Below the pieces are notes generated by a model, which was not told the origin of the DNA, did not search any database, and saw nothing but the letters and a program-made list of their open reading frames with translations. DNA of 64,000 bases, taken from NCBI RefSeq assembly GCF_011684115.1, contig NZ_JAADJV010000006.1, forward strand, positions 1 to 64,000, in the 5' to 3' direction. How positions within the stretch are numbered: the first letter of the stretch is position 1; every line of letters begins with the position of its first letter. Positions 1-10,211 of this stretch are shown here, piece after piece. The position numbers and the translations under genes are program-made. The stretch comes from Rahnella aceris. GTDB lineage: Bacteria; Pseudomonadota; Gammaproteobacteria; Enterobacterales; Enterobacteriaceae.

Positions 1-76
1 AACTCAGAAGTGAAACGCCGTAGCGCCGATGGTAGTGTGGGGTCTCCCCATGCGAGAGTAGGGAACTGCCAGGCAT
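1..76 (+). rRNA. rrf: 5S ribosomal RNA, 3' part
   Basis: The first 76 bases match the 3' two thirds of enterobacterial 5S rRNA, ending in the conserved AACTGCCAGGCAT. The 5' part lies outside the window. A strong terminator follows at 91-117, so this is the distal end of an rrn operon. The kgtP gene directly downstream matches the E. coli rrnG neighbourhood. Confidence 0.95.
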
Positions 77-90
77 CAAATAAGTGGAAA

Positions 91-117
91 GCCCCGTACG
101 AAAGTACGGGGCTTTTT
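91..117 (+). terminator. rrn operon intrinsic terminator
   Basis: A perfect 9-bp stem (GCCCCGTAC / GTACGGGGC) with a GAAA tetraloop is followed by TTTTT. It lies 14 bases after the 5S rRNA end and should end the rrn transcript. Confidence 0.93.
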
Positions 118-301
118 GCTATGCGGAATTTAACTAAAAGTTACCTTTAACCACGCGCTGCATCACAAAAAACAACGCAAACGCAGGTAACTCGTCAACT
201 TTCCTCTCTTCCTTATCCATTCGTTGCTTAACTCAATATTTCCTATCGATAAAAAATAGCCTTAACCACGCTTATAGCAGGAACTATTGGGAGAAAATAA
301 T

Positions 302-1600
302 ATGAAGGATACTCTGGGATCTCAATCTGAGAATCATGATCAGCAAGATAAGAAGAAACGTATTTTTGCGATTGTGGGGGCATCTTCGGGAAATCTGGTC
401 GAATGGTTTGACTTCTACGTCTATTCCTTTTGTTCGCTCTATTTTGCTTCTTCATTTTTCCCCAGCGGAAACAGTACAACCCAGTTATTACAAACTGCAG
501 GCGTTTTTGCCGCAGGATTCTTTATGCGCCCTATTGGAGGATGGTTATTTGGTTATATCGCCGATAAACATGGGCGCAAAAACTCAATGATGATCTCGGT
601 CTGCATGATGTGCTGCGGTTCGCTGGTGATCGCCTGTTTGCCAACCTACGCGACGATAGGCAGCTGGGCACCGGTATTATTACTGGTCGCCCGTCTATTC
701 CAGGGGCTTTCTGTTGGTGGGGAATACGGAACAAGCGCAACTTATATGAGTGAAGTTGCGATTAAAGGACGTCGCGGTTTTTATGCTTCATTTCAGTATG
801 TGACCTTGATCGGTGGGCAACTATTAGCACTTCTGGTTCTGGTTATACTGCAGCAGATATTCTCCAATGATGAGCTTAAATCCTGGGCGTGGCGGATCCC
901 CTTTGCCTTAGGCGCTGTGCTTGCTGTCGTGGCGTTGTTCCTGCGGCGTTCACTGAACGAAACATCAGATAAACAAACTCGTGAGCATAAAGATGCTGGT
1001 ACCCTCTCGGGTTTATGGAAGCATAAAAAGGCATTTATGATGGTATTAGGGTTCACGGCGGCAGGATCCCTGACCTTCTATACCTTCACCACTTATATGC
1101 AAAAATATCTGGTGAACACTGCCGGGATGGATACCAAAACAGCGAGTGCCTTAATGACCGTCGCCCTGTTTGTCTTTATGTGTTTGCAGCCTATTATTGG
1201 CGGGCTCTCGGATAAAATAGGTCGACGCAGTTCTATGTTGATATTCAGCGGCCTGGCGACTGTTTTCACCATCCCGATTTTGTATATTCTGCAAACCGTT
1301 ACCAGTCCTTATATCGCCTTCGGACTTATTGTTTTGGCACTGCTGATTGTCAGTTTTTACACATCAATCAGCGGATTATTAAAGGCGGAAATGTTCCCGC
1401 CGGAAGTGAGGGCATTGGGTGTCGGATTATCTTATGCGGTTGCAAATGCTGTGTTTGGTGGTTCGGCAGAATATGTCGCCCTGACCTTTAAATCCTGGAA
1501 TATAGAGGAAGTATTTTTCTGGTATGTCTGCGTAATGTGTTTGATCGCTTTGGTCGTATCGATGAAATTGCACCGCAAAGGAAAGGAAATACAGCTGTAA
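302..1600 (+). CDS. kgtP: Alpha-ketoglutarate:H+ symporter KgtP (MFS)
   Basis: This is a 432-aa inner-membrane transporter of the metabolite:H+ symporter branch of the major facilitator superfamily, and it imports 2-oxoglutarate. The N-terminal [13 protein letters not shown] segment, the loop DKHGRKNSM between helices 2 and 3, and the [13 protein letters not shown] motif are typical of KgtP. The length equals that of E. coli KgtP. I chose ATG 302 rather than TTG 287, because GGGAGA at 289-294 is well placed for it and it gives the E. coli length. The position just after an rrn 5S gene is also that of E. coli kgtP. No insertion or frameshift is visible. Confidence 0.92.
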   Translation: MKDTLGSQSENHDQQDKKKRIFAIVGASSGNLVEWFDFYVYSFCSLYFASSFFPSGNSTTQLLQTAGVFAAGFFMRPIGGWLFGYIADKHGRKNSMMISVCMMCCGSLVIACLPTYATIGSWAPVLLLVARLFQGLSVGGEYGTSATYMSEVAIKGRRGFYASFQYVTLIGGQLLALLVLVILQQIFSNDELKSWAWRIPFALGAVLAVVALFLRRSLNETSDKQTREHKDAGTLSGLWKHKKAFMMVLGFTAAGSLTFYTFTTYMQKYLVNTAGMDTKTASALMTVALFVFMCLQPIIGGLSDKIGRRSSMLIFSGLATVFTIPILYILQTVTSPYIAFGLIVLALLIVSFYTSISGLLKAEMFPPEVRALGVGLSYAVANAVFGGSAEYVALTFKSWNIEEVFFWYVCVMCLIALVVSMKLHRKGKEIQL

Positions 1601-1747
1601 TTCTTACGGAGAGAGTGCAGGGATGCACTTTTAATAATGGATAAGATGGTAAGCGCTGTAGCCAGCAGCTGCGCCTGCTATAAGCATAATGACAGGAAGC
1701 CTGAGAGCCAGGAGAATTTTTGCATCACAAAGTGGAATTCCAAATAC

Positions 1748-1777
1748 AAAAAAGCCCGATCACGATGATCAGGCTTT
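1748..1777 (-). terminator. pssA terminator
   Basis: Read on the minus strand, AAAGCCTGATCA and TGATCGGGCTTT pair around a short loop, with one G-T type mismatch, and a run of six T follows. It lies 12 bases beyond the pssA stop codon and could also stop read-through from kgtP. Confidence 0.8.
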
Positions 1778-1789
1778 CAGTATAGCCAA

Positions 1790-3145
1790 TTACAGAATCC
1801 GGCTGATTAATCTGTCGATACGTATCCGGCGCAGACGGCGGATAAGCTTACGGACTTTCACCGGGTAATTAGGAATACTTTCCAGCTCCATATAATGCGA
1901 GACAACCTGCGTGTGCTGGCGTATTTCTTCCAGTTCTTTGTGTCGCGCGATCGCCAGCTCTTTATGCGGATCATGGATCAAAATGGCATTCTCCAAATCC
2001 AGACGCCAGGCGCGAGGATTCAGGTTATTACCGGTAATAAGTTGCCAGCGGTCATCCACCCACATTCCCTTCAGGTGATAGCTGTTATCACCGTCTTTCC
2101 ACAGGCGGACAATCAACTGTCCGCTGTCCACGAAGCGTTGTAAACGGCTCAGGAAACGACGCAGATTAATTTCATACAAATACGGTAAGGCACCGATGAT
2201 TTTGAATGGCTGATCCTGCGGAATATAAAAATCGTTTGCGGTTTTGTCACCCACGATAATTTCAACCTGCTTACCACGACGCAGCAGATGAATAATATTA
2301 CGTGCCAGCATGGCAGGCATATTGAAATAAGGCGTACACAGCGTCAGCTTATGTTCCGTACTGGCCATGAGATGATGGATAGTTCGGTTAAGCTCATTTT
2401 GTTTGCCCAGACCGACGATAGGGGTCACTGCCAGCTCATCATTCCCTGCGCTGTCTTTGAAATGATAACCGCTGCTGCGCAGATTCTGACGGAACTGACG
2501 CGTTTCGTTTTTAATCTCAATGCTTTTCGGGCGATCTTCACGATCAAGACGCTGTACCGCTGCGGCTGTCAGGATCGACTTCTTCATAAAGTCGATCATG
2601 GCATCTGCCAGCGGGGCGTTGGACAGTAACTGATAGCGATCGTAGCGGTATTTTTCATGACGATGCAGATAAACATCATTGAGGCTCGCGCCGCTGTAGA
2701 TCACCTGATCGTCAATAACAAAGCCTTTGAGATGCAAAACACCTAACGCTTCACGGGTATTGACCGGAACGCCATACACCGGCACGGAAAGCTCAGGATG
2801 CTCTTTTGCCATGCGACAATACCAGTCAGCATTGGTGTTTGACGCTGCCGCGCCAATGCGACCACGCTGCGCGCGGTGCCAGTCAACCAGCACACAAATC
2901 TCCAGTTCAGGACGTTGCTGCTTGGCGGCATATAGCGCCGACAATACATCACGACCGCCATCATCGTTCTCTAAATAGAGCGCGACCAGATAAATCCGTT
3001 GGGTGGCGTTGGCAATGGCTTCGAGCAGCGTCTTACGGAAATCTGCAGGGCAGTAGAGTGTTTTTACAGCATCAACCGTTTGGGGGAGTTTGGGCAGCTG
3101 AGCAAGGTGTTGTTGATGTTTATTACGTTTAAATTTTGACAACAT
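1790..3145 (-). CDS. pssA: CDP-diacylglycerol--serine O-phosphatidyltransferase PssA
   Basis: Phosphatidylserine synthase transfers a phosphatidyl group from CDP-diacylglycerol to serine, the first committed step towards phosphatidylethanolamine. The 451-aa protein belongs to the phospholipase D superfamily. It carries two HKD motifs, H138-L-K140...D145 and a second near residue 355 (HLKGMWVDD). The basic C-terminus (KVRKLIRRLRRIRIDR) is the membrane-association tail seen in E. coli PssA. I chose ATG 3145 over the adjacent GTG 3148 because it gives exactly the E. coli length. It follows pat in the same orientation with an 84-bp gap, and a terminator lies just downstream. Confidence 0.95.
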   Translation of the reverse strand: MLSKFKRNKHQQHLAQLPKLPQTVDAVKTLYCPADFRKTLLEAIANATQRIYLVALYLENDDGGRDVLSALYAAKQQRPELEICVLVDWHRAQRGRIGAAASNTNADWYCRMAKEHPELSVPVYGVPVNTREALGVLHLKGFVIDDQVIYSGASLNDVYLHRHEKYRYDRYQLLSNAPLADAMIDFMKKSILTAAAVQRLDREDRPKSIEIKNETRQFRQNLRSSGYHFKDSAGNDELAVTPIVGLGKQNELNRTIHHLMASTEHKLTLCTPYFNMPAMLARNIIHLLRRGKQVEIIVGDKTANDFYIPQDQPFKIIGALPYLYEINLRRFLSRLQRFVDSGQLIVRLWKDGDNSYHLKGMWVDDRWQLITGNNLNPRAWRLDLENAILIHDPHKELAIARHKELEEIRQHTQVVSHYMELESIPNYPVKVRKLIRRLRRIRIDRLISRIL

Positions 3146-3229
3146 CACAGTGCGCTTCTTCTCTCTTCATGTAATGGCTTTAGCGGCACAAGCAGACAGT
3201 GGTAACCGCACAATCGGTCGATAATACCA

Positions 3230-5950
3230 TTAGTCCTGCCCCATGTGCGCATCTTTTGCCTGTTCATGGCGCAGGCTCGCAGCTTTCTGCTGCGAAATCC
3301 GGGTCTTTTCCAGTGCCAGTGAGAGGTTCACAATGCCGTCCTGGATCTGAATATCGACGTCGAATTCGAGTTTTCTGGCCAGCGTGATCATGCCACGGTT
3401 ATTGGGCATCGTAATGCCGGTCAGACGTTGCAGGCCGTGCTCTGCCGCGTAATGGATCATCTTATCAAGCAGCCGCCTTCCGAGCCCCAGACCTTTCAGA
3501 TCCGACCGCACCAGTACCGAGAATTCAGCATCAATATTATCCGGATCCGAGACCGCCCGGGTGACGCCAATAATTTCACTTTCATCATTCACAGTACGAA
3601 TGGCGACGAACGCCATTTCACGGTCGTAGTCGATCTGTGTCATGTTCGCTAAATCTTCATGGGTGAACTCATTGATCTCACTGAAGTAGCGGTAATACAG
3701 GTCTTCCTTAGTGACTTTCAGGATAAATGCTTTAAGCAGCGGCTCATCTTCCGGAAGGATTGGCCGGAACAATGCCGGTGATCCGTCTTTCAGTATAACG
3801 CGCTCTTCCAACTCGCGCGGATAAGGGCGAATCGCCAGTCGTGACGGTGCCTCTGCTCCCTGTGCACAAAGCTGCATGGACACATCCAGCAGGCTGAGCT
3901 CACTGCCGGAAATCAGCAGAGGATGGATATCCAGCCGTTCGATCTCCGGGCAGTCGATAATCAGGTTCGACACATTCACCAGCAACTGACTCAGCGCCGG
4001 TATATCAAGAGGATGCAGGGCATGGCGGCCACGAATTTTTCCACTCTTCAGCGCCTGAACTATCTGATAACGTGCAAGCGTCATGTTCAGCGGCGGCAGG
4101 GAAATCGCCGCCTGTCTTTCAGGTCGCCAGTCGGTACCGCCTTCGGCCAGCATGATCAGCGGGCCGAATACCGGATCCTGTTCGACCACCACGCGCAATT
4201 CTTGTGAGCCTGGCCGGTTGGCCATGGTTTGCACCAGCAGCCCCAGAATTCTCGCCTGCGGAAACGCCTGTCTGGCACGGTCAAAAATGGCATTCGCCGC
4301 CTGCGCGACCTCGCTGGCGGTACGCAGATATAACATCACGCCCTGTACTTCAGAATTATGCGGGATGTCAGGGGAGCGTAATTTCAGCGCCACCGGATAA
4401 CCCACCTGGCTGGCGATATTCACCGCTTCTGCGCTGTCGCTGGCAATCCACGTCGGCAGCACATTCATGCCGTACGCCTGCAAAATCGGGCGTACCTCAT
4501 GTGTATCCAGCTGTGTCGTGCCTTCCGCCAGTGTGCGGGCGATCAACTGATGCGCCTGATCAGTGTTCTGCTCGAGGTCGGCCGGAAGTGCCGGTGTTTC
4601 TTTCAGCTGCTTTTGGTTCCGGCGATATTCCACCATATGCATAAACGCCGTCACCGTTCCTTCCGGTGTCCGGTAAGTCGGGATCCCGGCTTCAGTAAAT
4701 AACTTGCGGGCTTCCTGCGAGGAAAACTCACCGCACCAGTTGGTTAGCAGCGTGATGTATTTGCCACGCGAATGCTTATGCACAGCATCGATCAGATGGC
4801 TGGCGGTCACCGTACCGTGTGCGACGGCGCTGGGGGCGTGGATCACCAGTAGCGCATCGTAATCGGTGCTATCCAGCAGGGCGGTCATCACAGCCTGATA
4901 CAGCTGCGGTGTGGCGTCATCATGCAAATCCAGCGGATTCGAGACGGCAATATTGTCAGGCAGAATGGCACTCAGTTTTTGGCAGGTTTCATCGCTCAGT
5001 TTCGCCAGTTTGCCGTTACGCGAAAGCAACTGATCCAGCGCCATCGCGGCAGGAGCGGCACCGTTACTGATGATAAACAAACGCTCACCGCGTAACGGGC
5101 GCATATGGCTCAGCGTTTCAACGGCGGAAAACAGCTCGTGCGTATCCTGCACGCGCAGTAAACCGGCGCGCTGAATAGCCGCATCATAGGCGGCGTCGAG
5201 GCTAAGCGGGCTGTTGAGTAATTGCTGCGCCTGTCCGCTGCGACCACTTTTGATCACCAGAATCGGTTTATTGCGTGAGGCACTGCGGGAGGCAGAAAGA
5301 AAGCGCCGTGCATCGCTGATGTGTTCGAGATAGAGCAAAATAGCGCTGGTTTTACTGTCGCGGGCGAGGAAATCGAGCAGGTCATCGACATCAATATCCA
5401 GGCTGTCGCCCAGTGATACGAAATAGGAAAAGCCGACGGCACGCTGTTGCGCCCAGTCCAGAATCGTATTGGCGACCGCAGCCGATTGCGAAATAAACGC
5501 CAGCTTACCGGGCAGGATGGGCACCGGCGAAAAACTGGCGTTTAGTTTTTGCCACGGTGCAAGAATGCCCAGGCTGTTGGGTCCGAGCAGGCGCATCGAA
5601 AAGCGCTGGGCGCTGGTTTTGAGTTCAACGAATTGTTGTGGCTGTGAGGAAAGCACAATGACCGTCTTGCAGCCACGTTCGCCGAGCTGTTCGAGCAATG
5701 CAAGATTGCGGTCAGCGTGGGTACAGAGAATGGCGAGATCGGGCGACATCGGCAGGCTGGCGACATCCCGCCAGGTCAGTACGCCGCACACCGCGCGATA
5801 AGCGGGTGTAACCGGCAGCACCGGGCCATTGAATCCGCTGTCGAGCAGATTGCGCATCATCAGATATCCGGCCCGCCCCGGTTTATTGCTCGCGCCAATG
5901 ACCGCGATAGATTCAGGTCGTAATAAGGCTTCCAGTCCGCGCTGACTCAT
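3230..5950 (-). CDS. pat: Protein lysine acetyltransferase Pat/PatZ
   Basis: A 906-aa enzyme that acetylates lysines of metabolic proteins, classically acetyl-CoA synthetase, using acetyl-CoA. The first ~700 residues are an NDP-forming acyl-CoA synthetase module: a CoA-binding Rossmann start (SIAVIGASNKPGRAGY), a ligase CoA domain, and an ATP-grasp region around ALKLRSPDIPHNSEVQG. The last ~200 residues are a GNAT acetyltransferase with the acetyl-CoA loop SDLKGLGLGRRLLDKM. The protein is about 20 residues longer than E. coli PatZ, mostly at a basic C-terminal tail. The ATG is preceded by GGAG. It lies between tapT and pssA on the same strand, as in E. coli. Confidence 0.93.
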   Translation of the reverse strand: MSQRGLEALLRPESIAVIGASNKPGRAGYLMMRNLLDSGFNGPVLPVTPAYRAVCGVLTWRDVASLPMSPDLAILCTHADRNLALLEQLGERGCKTVIVLSSQPQQFVELKTSAQRFSMRLLGPNSLGILAPWQKLNASFSPVPILPGKLAFISQSAAVANTILDWAQQRAVGFSYFVSLGDSLDIDVDDLLDFLARDSKTSAILLYLEHISDARRFLSASRSASRNKPILVIKSGRSGQAQQLLNSPLSLDAAYDAAIQRAGLLRVQDTHELFSAVETLSHMRPLRGERLFIISNGAAPAAMALDQLLSRNGKLAKLSDETCQKLSAILPDNIAVSNPLDLHDDATPQLYQAVMTALLDSTDYDALLVIHAPSAVAHGTVTASHLIDAVHKHSRGKYITLLTNWCGEFSSQEARKLFTEAGIPTYRTPEGTVTAFMHMVEYRRNQKQLKETPALPADLEQNTDQAHQLIARTLAEGTTQLDTHEVRPILQAYGMNVLPTWIASDSAEAVNIASQVGYPVALKLRSPDIPHNSEVQGVMLYLRTASEVAQAANAIFDRARQAFPQARILGLLVQTMANRPGSQELRVVVEQDPVFGPLIMLAEGGTDWRPERQAAISLPPLNMTLARYQIVQALKSGKIRGRHALHPLDIPALSQLLVNVSNLIIDCPEIERLDIHPLLISGSELSLLDVSMQLCAQGAEAPSRLAIRPYPRELEERVILKDGSPALFRPILPEDEPLLKAFILKVTKEDLYYRYFSEINEFTHEDLANMTQIDYDREMAFVAIRTVNDESEIIGVTRAVSDPDNIDAEFSVLVRSDLKGLGLGRRLLDKMIHYAAEHGLQRLTGITMPNNRGMITLARKLEFDVDIQIQDGIVNLSLALEKTRISQQKAASLRHEQAKDAHMGQD

Positions 5951-5981
5951 AACGTCTCCGGTTCATCATGTTCCCATGATT

Positions 5982-6686
5982 CTAGAGGTTTTCTTCGTTC
6001 TTTGCTGTGAGCTGGTGCACCGGATGATGGGGTTTTCCGGCCAGATACTGGGTGCGGAAATGGGTAAAGTGGCGTGAGAGGCCCGCTGAAGCATCGAGAT
6101 CACCGGCTTTTTCCAGCAGGGCGGCGGCCACTTCCACGGTGCAATGCAGTTCCGGGCGCGAGGCTTCCCGAAGGATATAGCCGGAGCTGGCGCTTACATC
6201 GAGAGAGAAAACCGGCAAATTATCCAGATACGGGCTTTTGCGGAACATTTTGCGCGCTTCGTTCCAGGTGCCGTCGAGCATAATGAATAAAGGCGGTTTG
6301 CTGCCCGCCGGAACTTCGGTAAACACCTGACGCGGCGGTTCGGCGAAAGAGGCGGGAAACACCACATAAGCCTGACGCTGCGGGTCCGCAATTGCTTCCA
6401 GCAGAGCCGGATCGGTTTGCGTGCGTGACCACAAAAACGCCTGCGTATCCGGCAACACGTCCGCGATTAAGCGACCCGTATTGCTCGGTTTCATCGGCTC
6501 CGTGTCAAACATCACCAGACAAAAACGGCTGGTGGCCTGATGAATTTCGCGCGTGGCGCAGATGCAGTGGCGTTTGGGCAACAGGCAGGTCTGACAGCGT
6601 ATCGCCCGTGAACCACGCGCAAGAAAAGGACGGGTGGATCGGGCTAAACGCTGCTCACGCAGGCGAAGGACGGCATTGTCTGACAT
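5982..6686 (-). CDS. tapT: tRNA-uridine aminocarboxypropyltransferase TapT
   Basis: A 234-aa DTW-domain protein, formerly YfiP, that makes acp3U at position 47 of several tRNAs using S-adenosylmethionine. Visible signatures are a cysteine cluster near the N-terminus (CQTCLLPKRHCIC), probably a zinc site, and the DTW-type motif LDGTWNEARKM. Longer starts at 6704 (TTG) and 6692 exist. ATG 6686 (MSDNAVL) was chosen because CGGA lies 6 bases upstream and it aligns with the E. coli start. It is 31 bp upstream of pat in the same direction, so the two are probably cotranscribed. Confidence 0.9.
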   Translation of the reverse strand: MSDNAVLRLREQRLARSTRPFLARGSRAIRCQTCLLPKRHCICATREIHQATSRFCLVMFDTEPMKPSNTGRLIADVLPDTQAFLWSRTQTDPALLEAIADPQRQAYVVFPASFAEPPRQVFTEVPAGSKPPLFIMLDGTWNEARKMFRKSPYLDNLPVFSLDVSASSGYILREASRPELHCTVEVAAALLEKAGDLDASAGLSRHFTHFRTQYLAGKPHHPVHQLTAKNEENL

Positions 6687-6761
6687 AGGCATTCCGGTAT
6701 GCAAAAAACGGCTATTCTAATCGCCCGGTGGTGGCAGGCAAGTGGCTTGTGTTCGGAACAG

Positions 6762-6788
6762 AAAAAGGCCCGTGCGGTGACGGGCCTT
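6762..6788 (-). terminator. trxC terminator
   Basis: On the minus strand a 9-bp perfect stem (AAGGCCCGT / ACGGGCCTT) with a 6-base loop is followed by TTTTTC. It sits just past the trxC stop and ahead of tapT. Confidence 0.88.
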
Positions 6789-6815
6789 CAGCAGGGCTTT
6801 ATAGCGGCTTATGCG

Positions 6816-7235
6816 TTACAATGATTCATTAAGCCAGTTGTTGAAAGGTGCTTTAGGCATTGCTCCACTCAACATATCGACCATTTTGCCTTCATTAAAT
6901 ACCATAATGGTCGGAATACTGCGGATACGGAACCGCGCGCTCAGTTCAGGTTCAGCTTCGGTATTAACCTTGATGAAGCGGATTTTACCGGCGCGTTCCT
7001 GTGCAACGTCTTCAAAAATCGGTGCAAAGTTAACACAAGGGCCACACCACGGTGCCCAGAAATCGACAACCACCGGCAGATCATCCTGCAGGTATTTGTC
7101 CAGCGTGGCGGCAGTCGCGTGAATGACATCGCCTTCAAAAAGTGCATGACCGCAACGGCCGCATTTTGCGCCGTCGTCGATACGATCCTCAGGCAGGCGG
7201 TTGGTGGCCTGACATGATGAACAAACCGTATTCAT
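6816..7235 (-). CDS. trxC: Thioredoxin 2
   Basis: A 139-aa cytoplasmic thioredoxin, the same length as E. coli TrxC. The N-terminal extension carries two CxxC pairs (C5/C8 and C25/C28), which bind zinc in E. coli Trx2. The active site is W63-C64-G-P-C67, and the cis-proline segment RSIPTIMVF is present. It reduces protein disulfides with electrons from thioredoxin reductase. In E. coli the gene is under OxyR; I did not identify an OxyR site. It is monocistronic here, with its own terminator, and is divergent from yfiF. Confidence 0.96.
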   Translation of the reverse strand: MNTVCSSCQATNRLPEDRIDDGAKCGRCGHALFEGDVIHATAATLDKYLQDDLPVVVDFWAPWCGPCVNFAPIFEDVAQERAGKIRFIKVNTEAEPELSARFRIRSIPTIMVFNEGKMVDMLSGAMPKAPFNNWLNESL

Positions 7236-7479
7236 AAAATAGCCTCTACATTGCTTAACGTGAGAATGGTATCAACCACAACCCCGGTTTTATCCTTAAA
7301 AGCGGTAAAGAACACGGCTGATATGTTACTTATATGTTGTAAGTATGGGGTCGATACGTCACGTAAACAACGTGGTTTATTCAATGATTACGATAGTTTT
7401 TAGCTTTTGGTCCAAAGCCTGTGGCTTAGCTCACAGACATCAGGTAATCTTCGCGCCCTGCGCGTAGGTGGAGAGAAAA

Positions 7480-8583
7480 ATGAACGATTCATTCAGTGGC
7501 AAGAACGGCAAAGTCAAAGTGATGTACGTCCGCAGTGACGACGACGGCGATAACCGCAATAACGATAAACGTCCTTCTAACAATAAAGGACGTCCGGGCG
7601 ATAAACCTCGCCAGGGTTCCCGTCCAGACGATGCCCGCCGCAATGAGCGTCGCAGCAGCGATTCCCGTGGCGATTCCCGCGGACCGGCACCACGCCGTGG
7701 TGATGATCGCCCGCGTCGTCCGGCGCGTGACGACGACGGCCCGTACTCTTCGCCGTGGAAAACAGTTTCACGTCCGCCGGCAGATGAATCTGTTCCGGAT
7801 CACGGCGGTATCAGCGGTAAAAGCTTTATCGATCCTGAACAACTGCGTCGTCAGCGTCAGGAAGAAACCCGTGTGTATGGCGAAAACGCCTGTCAGGCAC
7901 TGTTTGCCAGCCGTCCGGACGCGATTGTGCGTGCATGGTTTGTGCAGTCCGTGACTCCGCGTTTCCGCGAAGCGCTGCGCTGGATGGCGGCGAACCGCAA
8001 AGCCTACCATGTGGTTGAAGATGACGAACTGGCGAAAGCCTCCGGCACCGAACACCACGGCGGCGTGTGCTTCCTGATCAAAAAACGCCAGGGTCTGGAT
8101 GCAGAAACGTATCTGCAAACGGCTCCGGCGAAAGACTGTGTGCTGGCGCTGGAAAACGTCGGTAACCCGCACAACCTCGGCGGTATCATGCGTTCTTGTG
8201 CGCATTTTGGTATCAACGGGATGATGGTTCAGGATCCGGCCCAGCTGGAATCTGGCGCAGCAGTCCGTACGGCAGAAGGCGGCGCGGAACACGTTAAAGC
8301 CATCAGCGCGGATAACTTCCTTGAAGTGCTGGAAACCTTCCGTAAAGCGGGATACACCATCGTGACCACGTCGAGCCATAAAGGTACGGCGCTGGGCAAA
8401 GCGCAGTTACCGGCCAAAATGGTGCTGGTGCTGGGCGAAGAAAGTGATGGTTTATCTGACAGCGCATGGCAGCAGGGCGACCTGAGCGTGTCTATCGGCG
8501 GTACCGGTAAAGTGGAAAGCCTCAACGTTTCCGTGGCATCCGGTATTTTGCTGGCAGAATGGTGGCGTCAGAACCAGGCGTAA
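7480..8583 (+). CDS. yfiF: TrmH/SpoU-family RNA 2'-O-methyltransferase YfiF
   Basis: A 367-aa predicted RNA ribose methyltransferase whose substrate is not established to my knowledge. Residues 1-100 are a basic/acidic low-complexity tail rich in R, D, G and N. It is longer than in E. coli and probably disordered. After it come an RNA-binding substrate domain and the SPOUT knot with motifs [27 protein letters not shown] and [18 protein letters not shown] 7480 was preferred to GTG 7468 because GGTGGAG at 7467-7473 is correctly spaced for it. The gene is divergent from trxC and ends in a strong terminator. Confidence 0.9.
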   Translation: MNDSFSGKNGKVKVMYVRSDDDGDNRNNDKRPSNNKGRPGDKPRQGSRPDDARRNERRSSDSRGDSRGPAPRRGDDRPRRPARDDDGPYSSPWKTVSRPPADESVPDHGGISGKSFIDPEQLRRQRQEETRVYGENACQALFASRPDAIVRAWFVQSVTPRFREALRWMAANRKAYHVVEDDELAKASGTEHHGGVCFLIKKRQGLDAETYLQTAPAKDCVLALENVGNPHNLGGIMRSCAHFGINGMMVQDPAQLESGAAVRTAEGGAEHVKAISADNFLEVLETFRKAGYTIVTTSSHKGTALGKAQLPAKMVLVLGEESDGLSDSAWQQGDLSVSIGGTGKVESLNVSVASGILLAEWWRQNQA

Positions 8584-8603
8584 TCGCCCGGTTTCAGCCA
8601 TAA

Positions 8604-8630
8604 AAAACGGACGCATAAGGCGTCCGTTTT
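8604..8630 (+). terminator. Bidirectional terminator between yfiF and emrB
   Basis: AAAACGGACGC and GCGTCCGTTTT form an 11-bp stem around a 5-base loop. T and A tracts on both sides let it serve yfiF on the plus strand and emrB on the minus strand. Confidence 0.88.
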
Positions 8631-8658
8631 GCTTTCTGACATTCAGGGTTTATCTGAA

Positions 8659-10194
8659 TCAGTGCGCACCACCCGCGCCACCGCCACTGGTGAATGGCGG
8701 TCGGGCGAACCAGATTAAAATCAGCAACACCAGGAACGCCCCGCCGGATAACCAGAAAATCTCGTTGGCAGAGATAATTAATCCCTGATTGGTGATCTCC
8801 CGCGCTATCCATCCTGAAGCCTGCTGGTGGCTCATACCGAGACCTTCGAGCTGCTGATAAGTCTGCGTCGCCGCCGGATTATACGGCGTGATGTTTTCCG
8901 TTAACTGGGCGTGATGCAGCGATTCACGGTTCGACCATAACGTGGTGGTGATTGACGTACCAATCGACCCCGCCAGTGTACGGATAAAGTTCGACAGACT
9001 CGATGCCGCCGCCATCCGTTCCGGCGGTAATCCCGACAGAATAATGGTGGTCAGCGGCATGAAGAAGCAACCCACCGCGAAGCCCTGAATAAACTGCGGC
9101 CAGGCGGATGCGCCAAAATCCATCCCCGGTTCGAACGTATACGCACGCCAGAAGAAGCAGTAGGCATACATGATAAAGCTGAAGGTCACCAGCTTTCGCA
9201 TATCCAGACGGTGCGCGAAACGCCCGATAATCGGCGACATCAGTACCGGCAAAATACCCACCGGCGCGGACGCCAGACCGGCCCAGGTGGCGGTATACCC
9301 GTAAACCTCCTGCAACAGCTGCGGCAGCAACACAATCGCGCCGAAGTAGAGCATGTAGGCCAGGCTGATACACAGCACGCCGATGGTAAAGTTTCGCGAT
9401 TTAAACAGTGACAAGTCGACGATCGGATGGTCGTCGGTCAGTTCCCAGACCACAAGGAAACAGAGCGCGACCACCGCCACGACCGCCAGCACGATAATTT
9501 CCGTCGAGTTAAACCAGTCGAGTTCTTTACCCCGGTCGAGCATCACCTGCAAGGCACCGATACCCAGCACCAGCAGCACTAATCCCACACTGTCGATCGG
9601 ACGGATCTGCGTGGCGGTTTCGCGTCCCTTCAGCGTTCTGAGCGTCAGGAACACCACGGCCAGACCGATCGGCACGTTAATAAAGAAGATCCATCCCCAG
9701 TGATAGTTATCACTGATATACCCGCCGAGGATCGGCCCGCAAATCGGGGCGACGATCACCGTCATCGACCAGAGCGCGAGCGCGGTACTCCGCTTGGCCG
9801 GTGGATAGTTATTCAGTAACAGACTTTGTGATAACGGGATCAGCGGACCTGCCACCACGCCCTGCAACACACGGAAGAAGATCAGCATTTCCAGACTGTT
9901 GGACATCCCGCACAACCATGAAGCGAGGGCGAACAGTACTGTGGACCACAGGAACAGTTTGACCTCACCGATGCGTTTTGCCAGCCAGCCGGTGATCGGG
10001 ATCGAGATGGCATTCGCCACCCCGAATGAGGTGATAACCCAGGTACCCTGTGAGTTCGAGGCACCCAGATTCCCGGCGATGGTCGGGATCGCCACGTTGG
10101 CGATCGTCGAGTCCAGCACCTGCATAAAGGTGGCCATAGACAAAGCCACCGTCATCCAGGCCAGCGGGGCGCCTACCAGCGGTTTATTTGCCAC
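8659..10194 (-). CDS. emrB: Multidrug efflux MFS transporter EmrB
   Basis: A 511-aa inner-membrane H+ antiporter of the DHA2 (14-helix) family that expels hydrophobic drugs and uncouplers through EmrA. It is nearly collinear with E. coli EmrB (512 aa). The first helix has FMQVLDSTIANVAIPTI, motif C-like GPILGGYISDNYHWGWIFFINVPIG is present (split here as GPILGGYISDN and WGWIFFINVP), and the C-terminus is a Gly-rich GGGAGGAH tail. The start is GTG with GGAGG 7 bases upstream. It is the last gene of emrR-OMF-emrA-emrB, 17 bp after emrA. Confidence 0.95.
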   Translation of the reverse strand: MANKPLVGAPLAWMTVALSMATFMQVLDSTIANVAIPTIAGNLGASNSQGTWVITSFGVANAISIPITGWLAKRIGEVKLFLWSTVLFALASWLCGMSNSLEMLIFFRVLQGVVAGPLIPLSQSLLLNNYPPAKRSTALALWSMTVIVAPICGPILGGYISDNYHWGWIFFINVPIGLAVVFLTLRTLKGRETATQIRPIDSVGLVLLVLGIGALQVMLDRGKELDWFNSTEIIVLAVVAVVALCFLVVWELTDDHPIVDLSLFKSRNFTIGVLCISLAYMLYFGAIVLLPQLLQEVYGYTATWAGLASAPVGILPVLMSPIIGRFAHRLDMRKLVTFSFIMYAYCFFWRAYTFEPGMDFGASAWPQFIQGFAVGCFFMPLTTIILSGLPPERMAAASSLSNFIRTLAGSIGTSITTTLWSNRESLHHAQLTENITPYNPAATQTYQQLEGLGMSHQQASGWIAREITNQGLIISANEIFWLSGGAFLVLLILIWFARPPFTSGGGAGGAH

Positions 10195-10211
10195 AGAGGC
10201 CTCCGGATGTT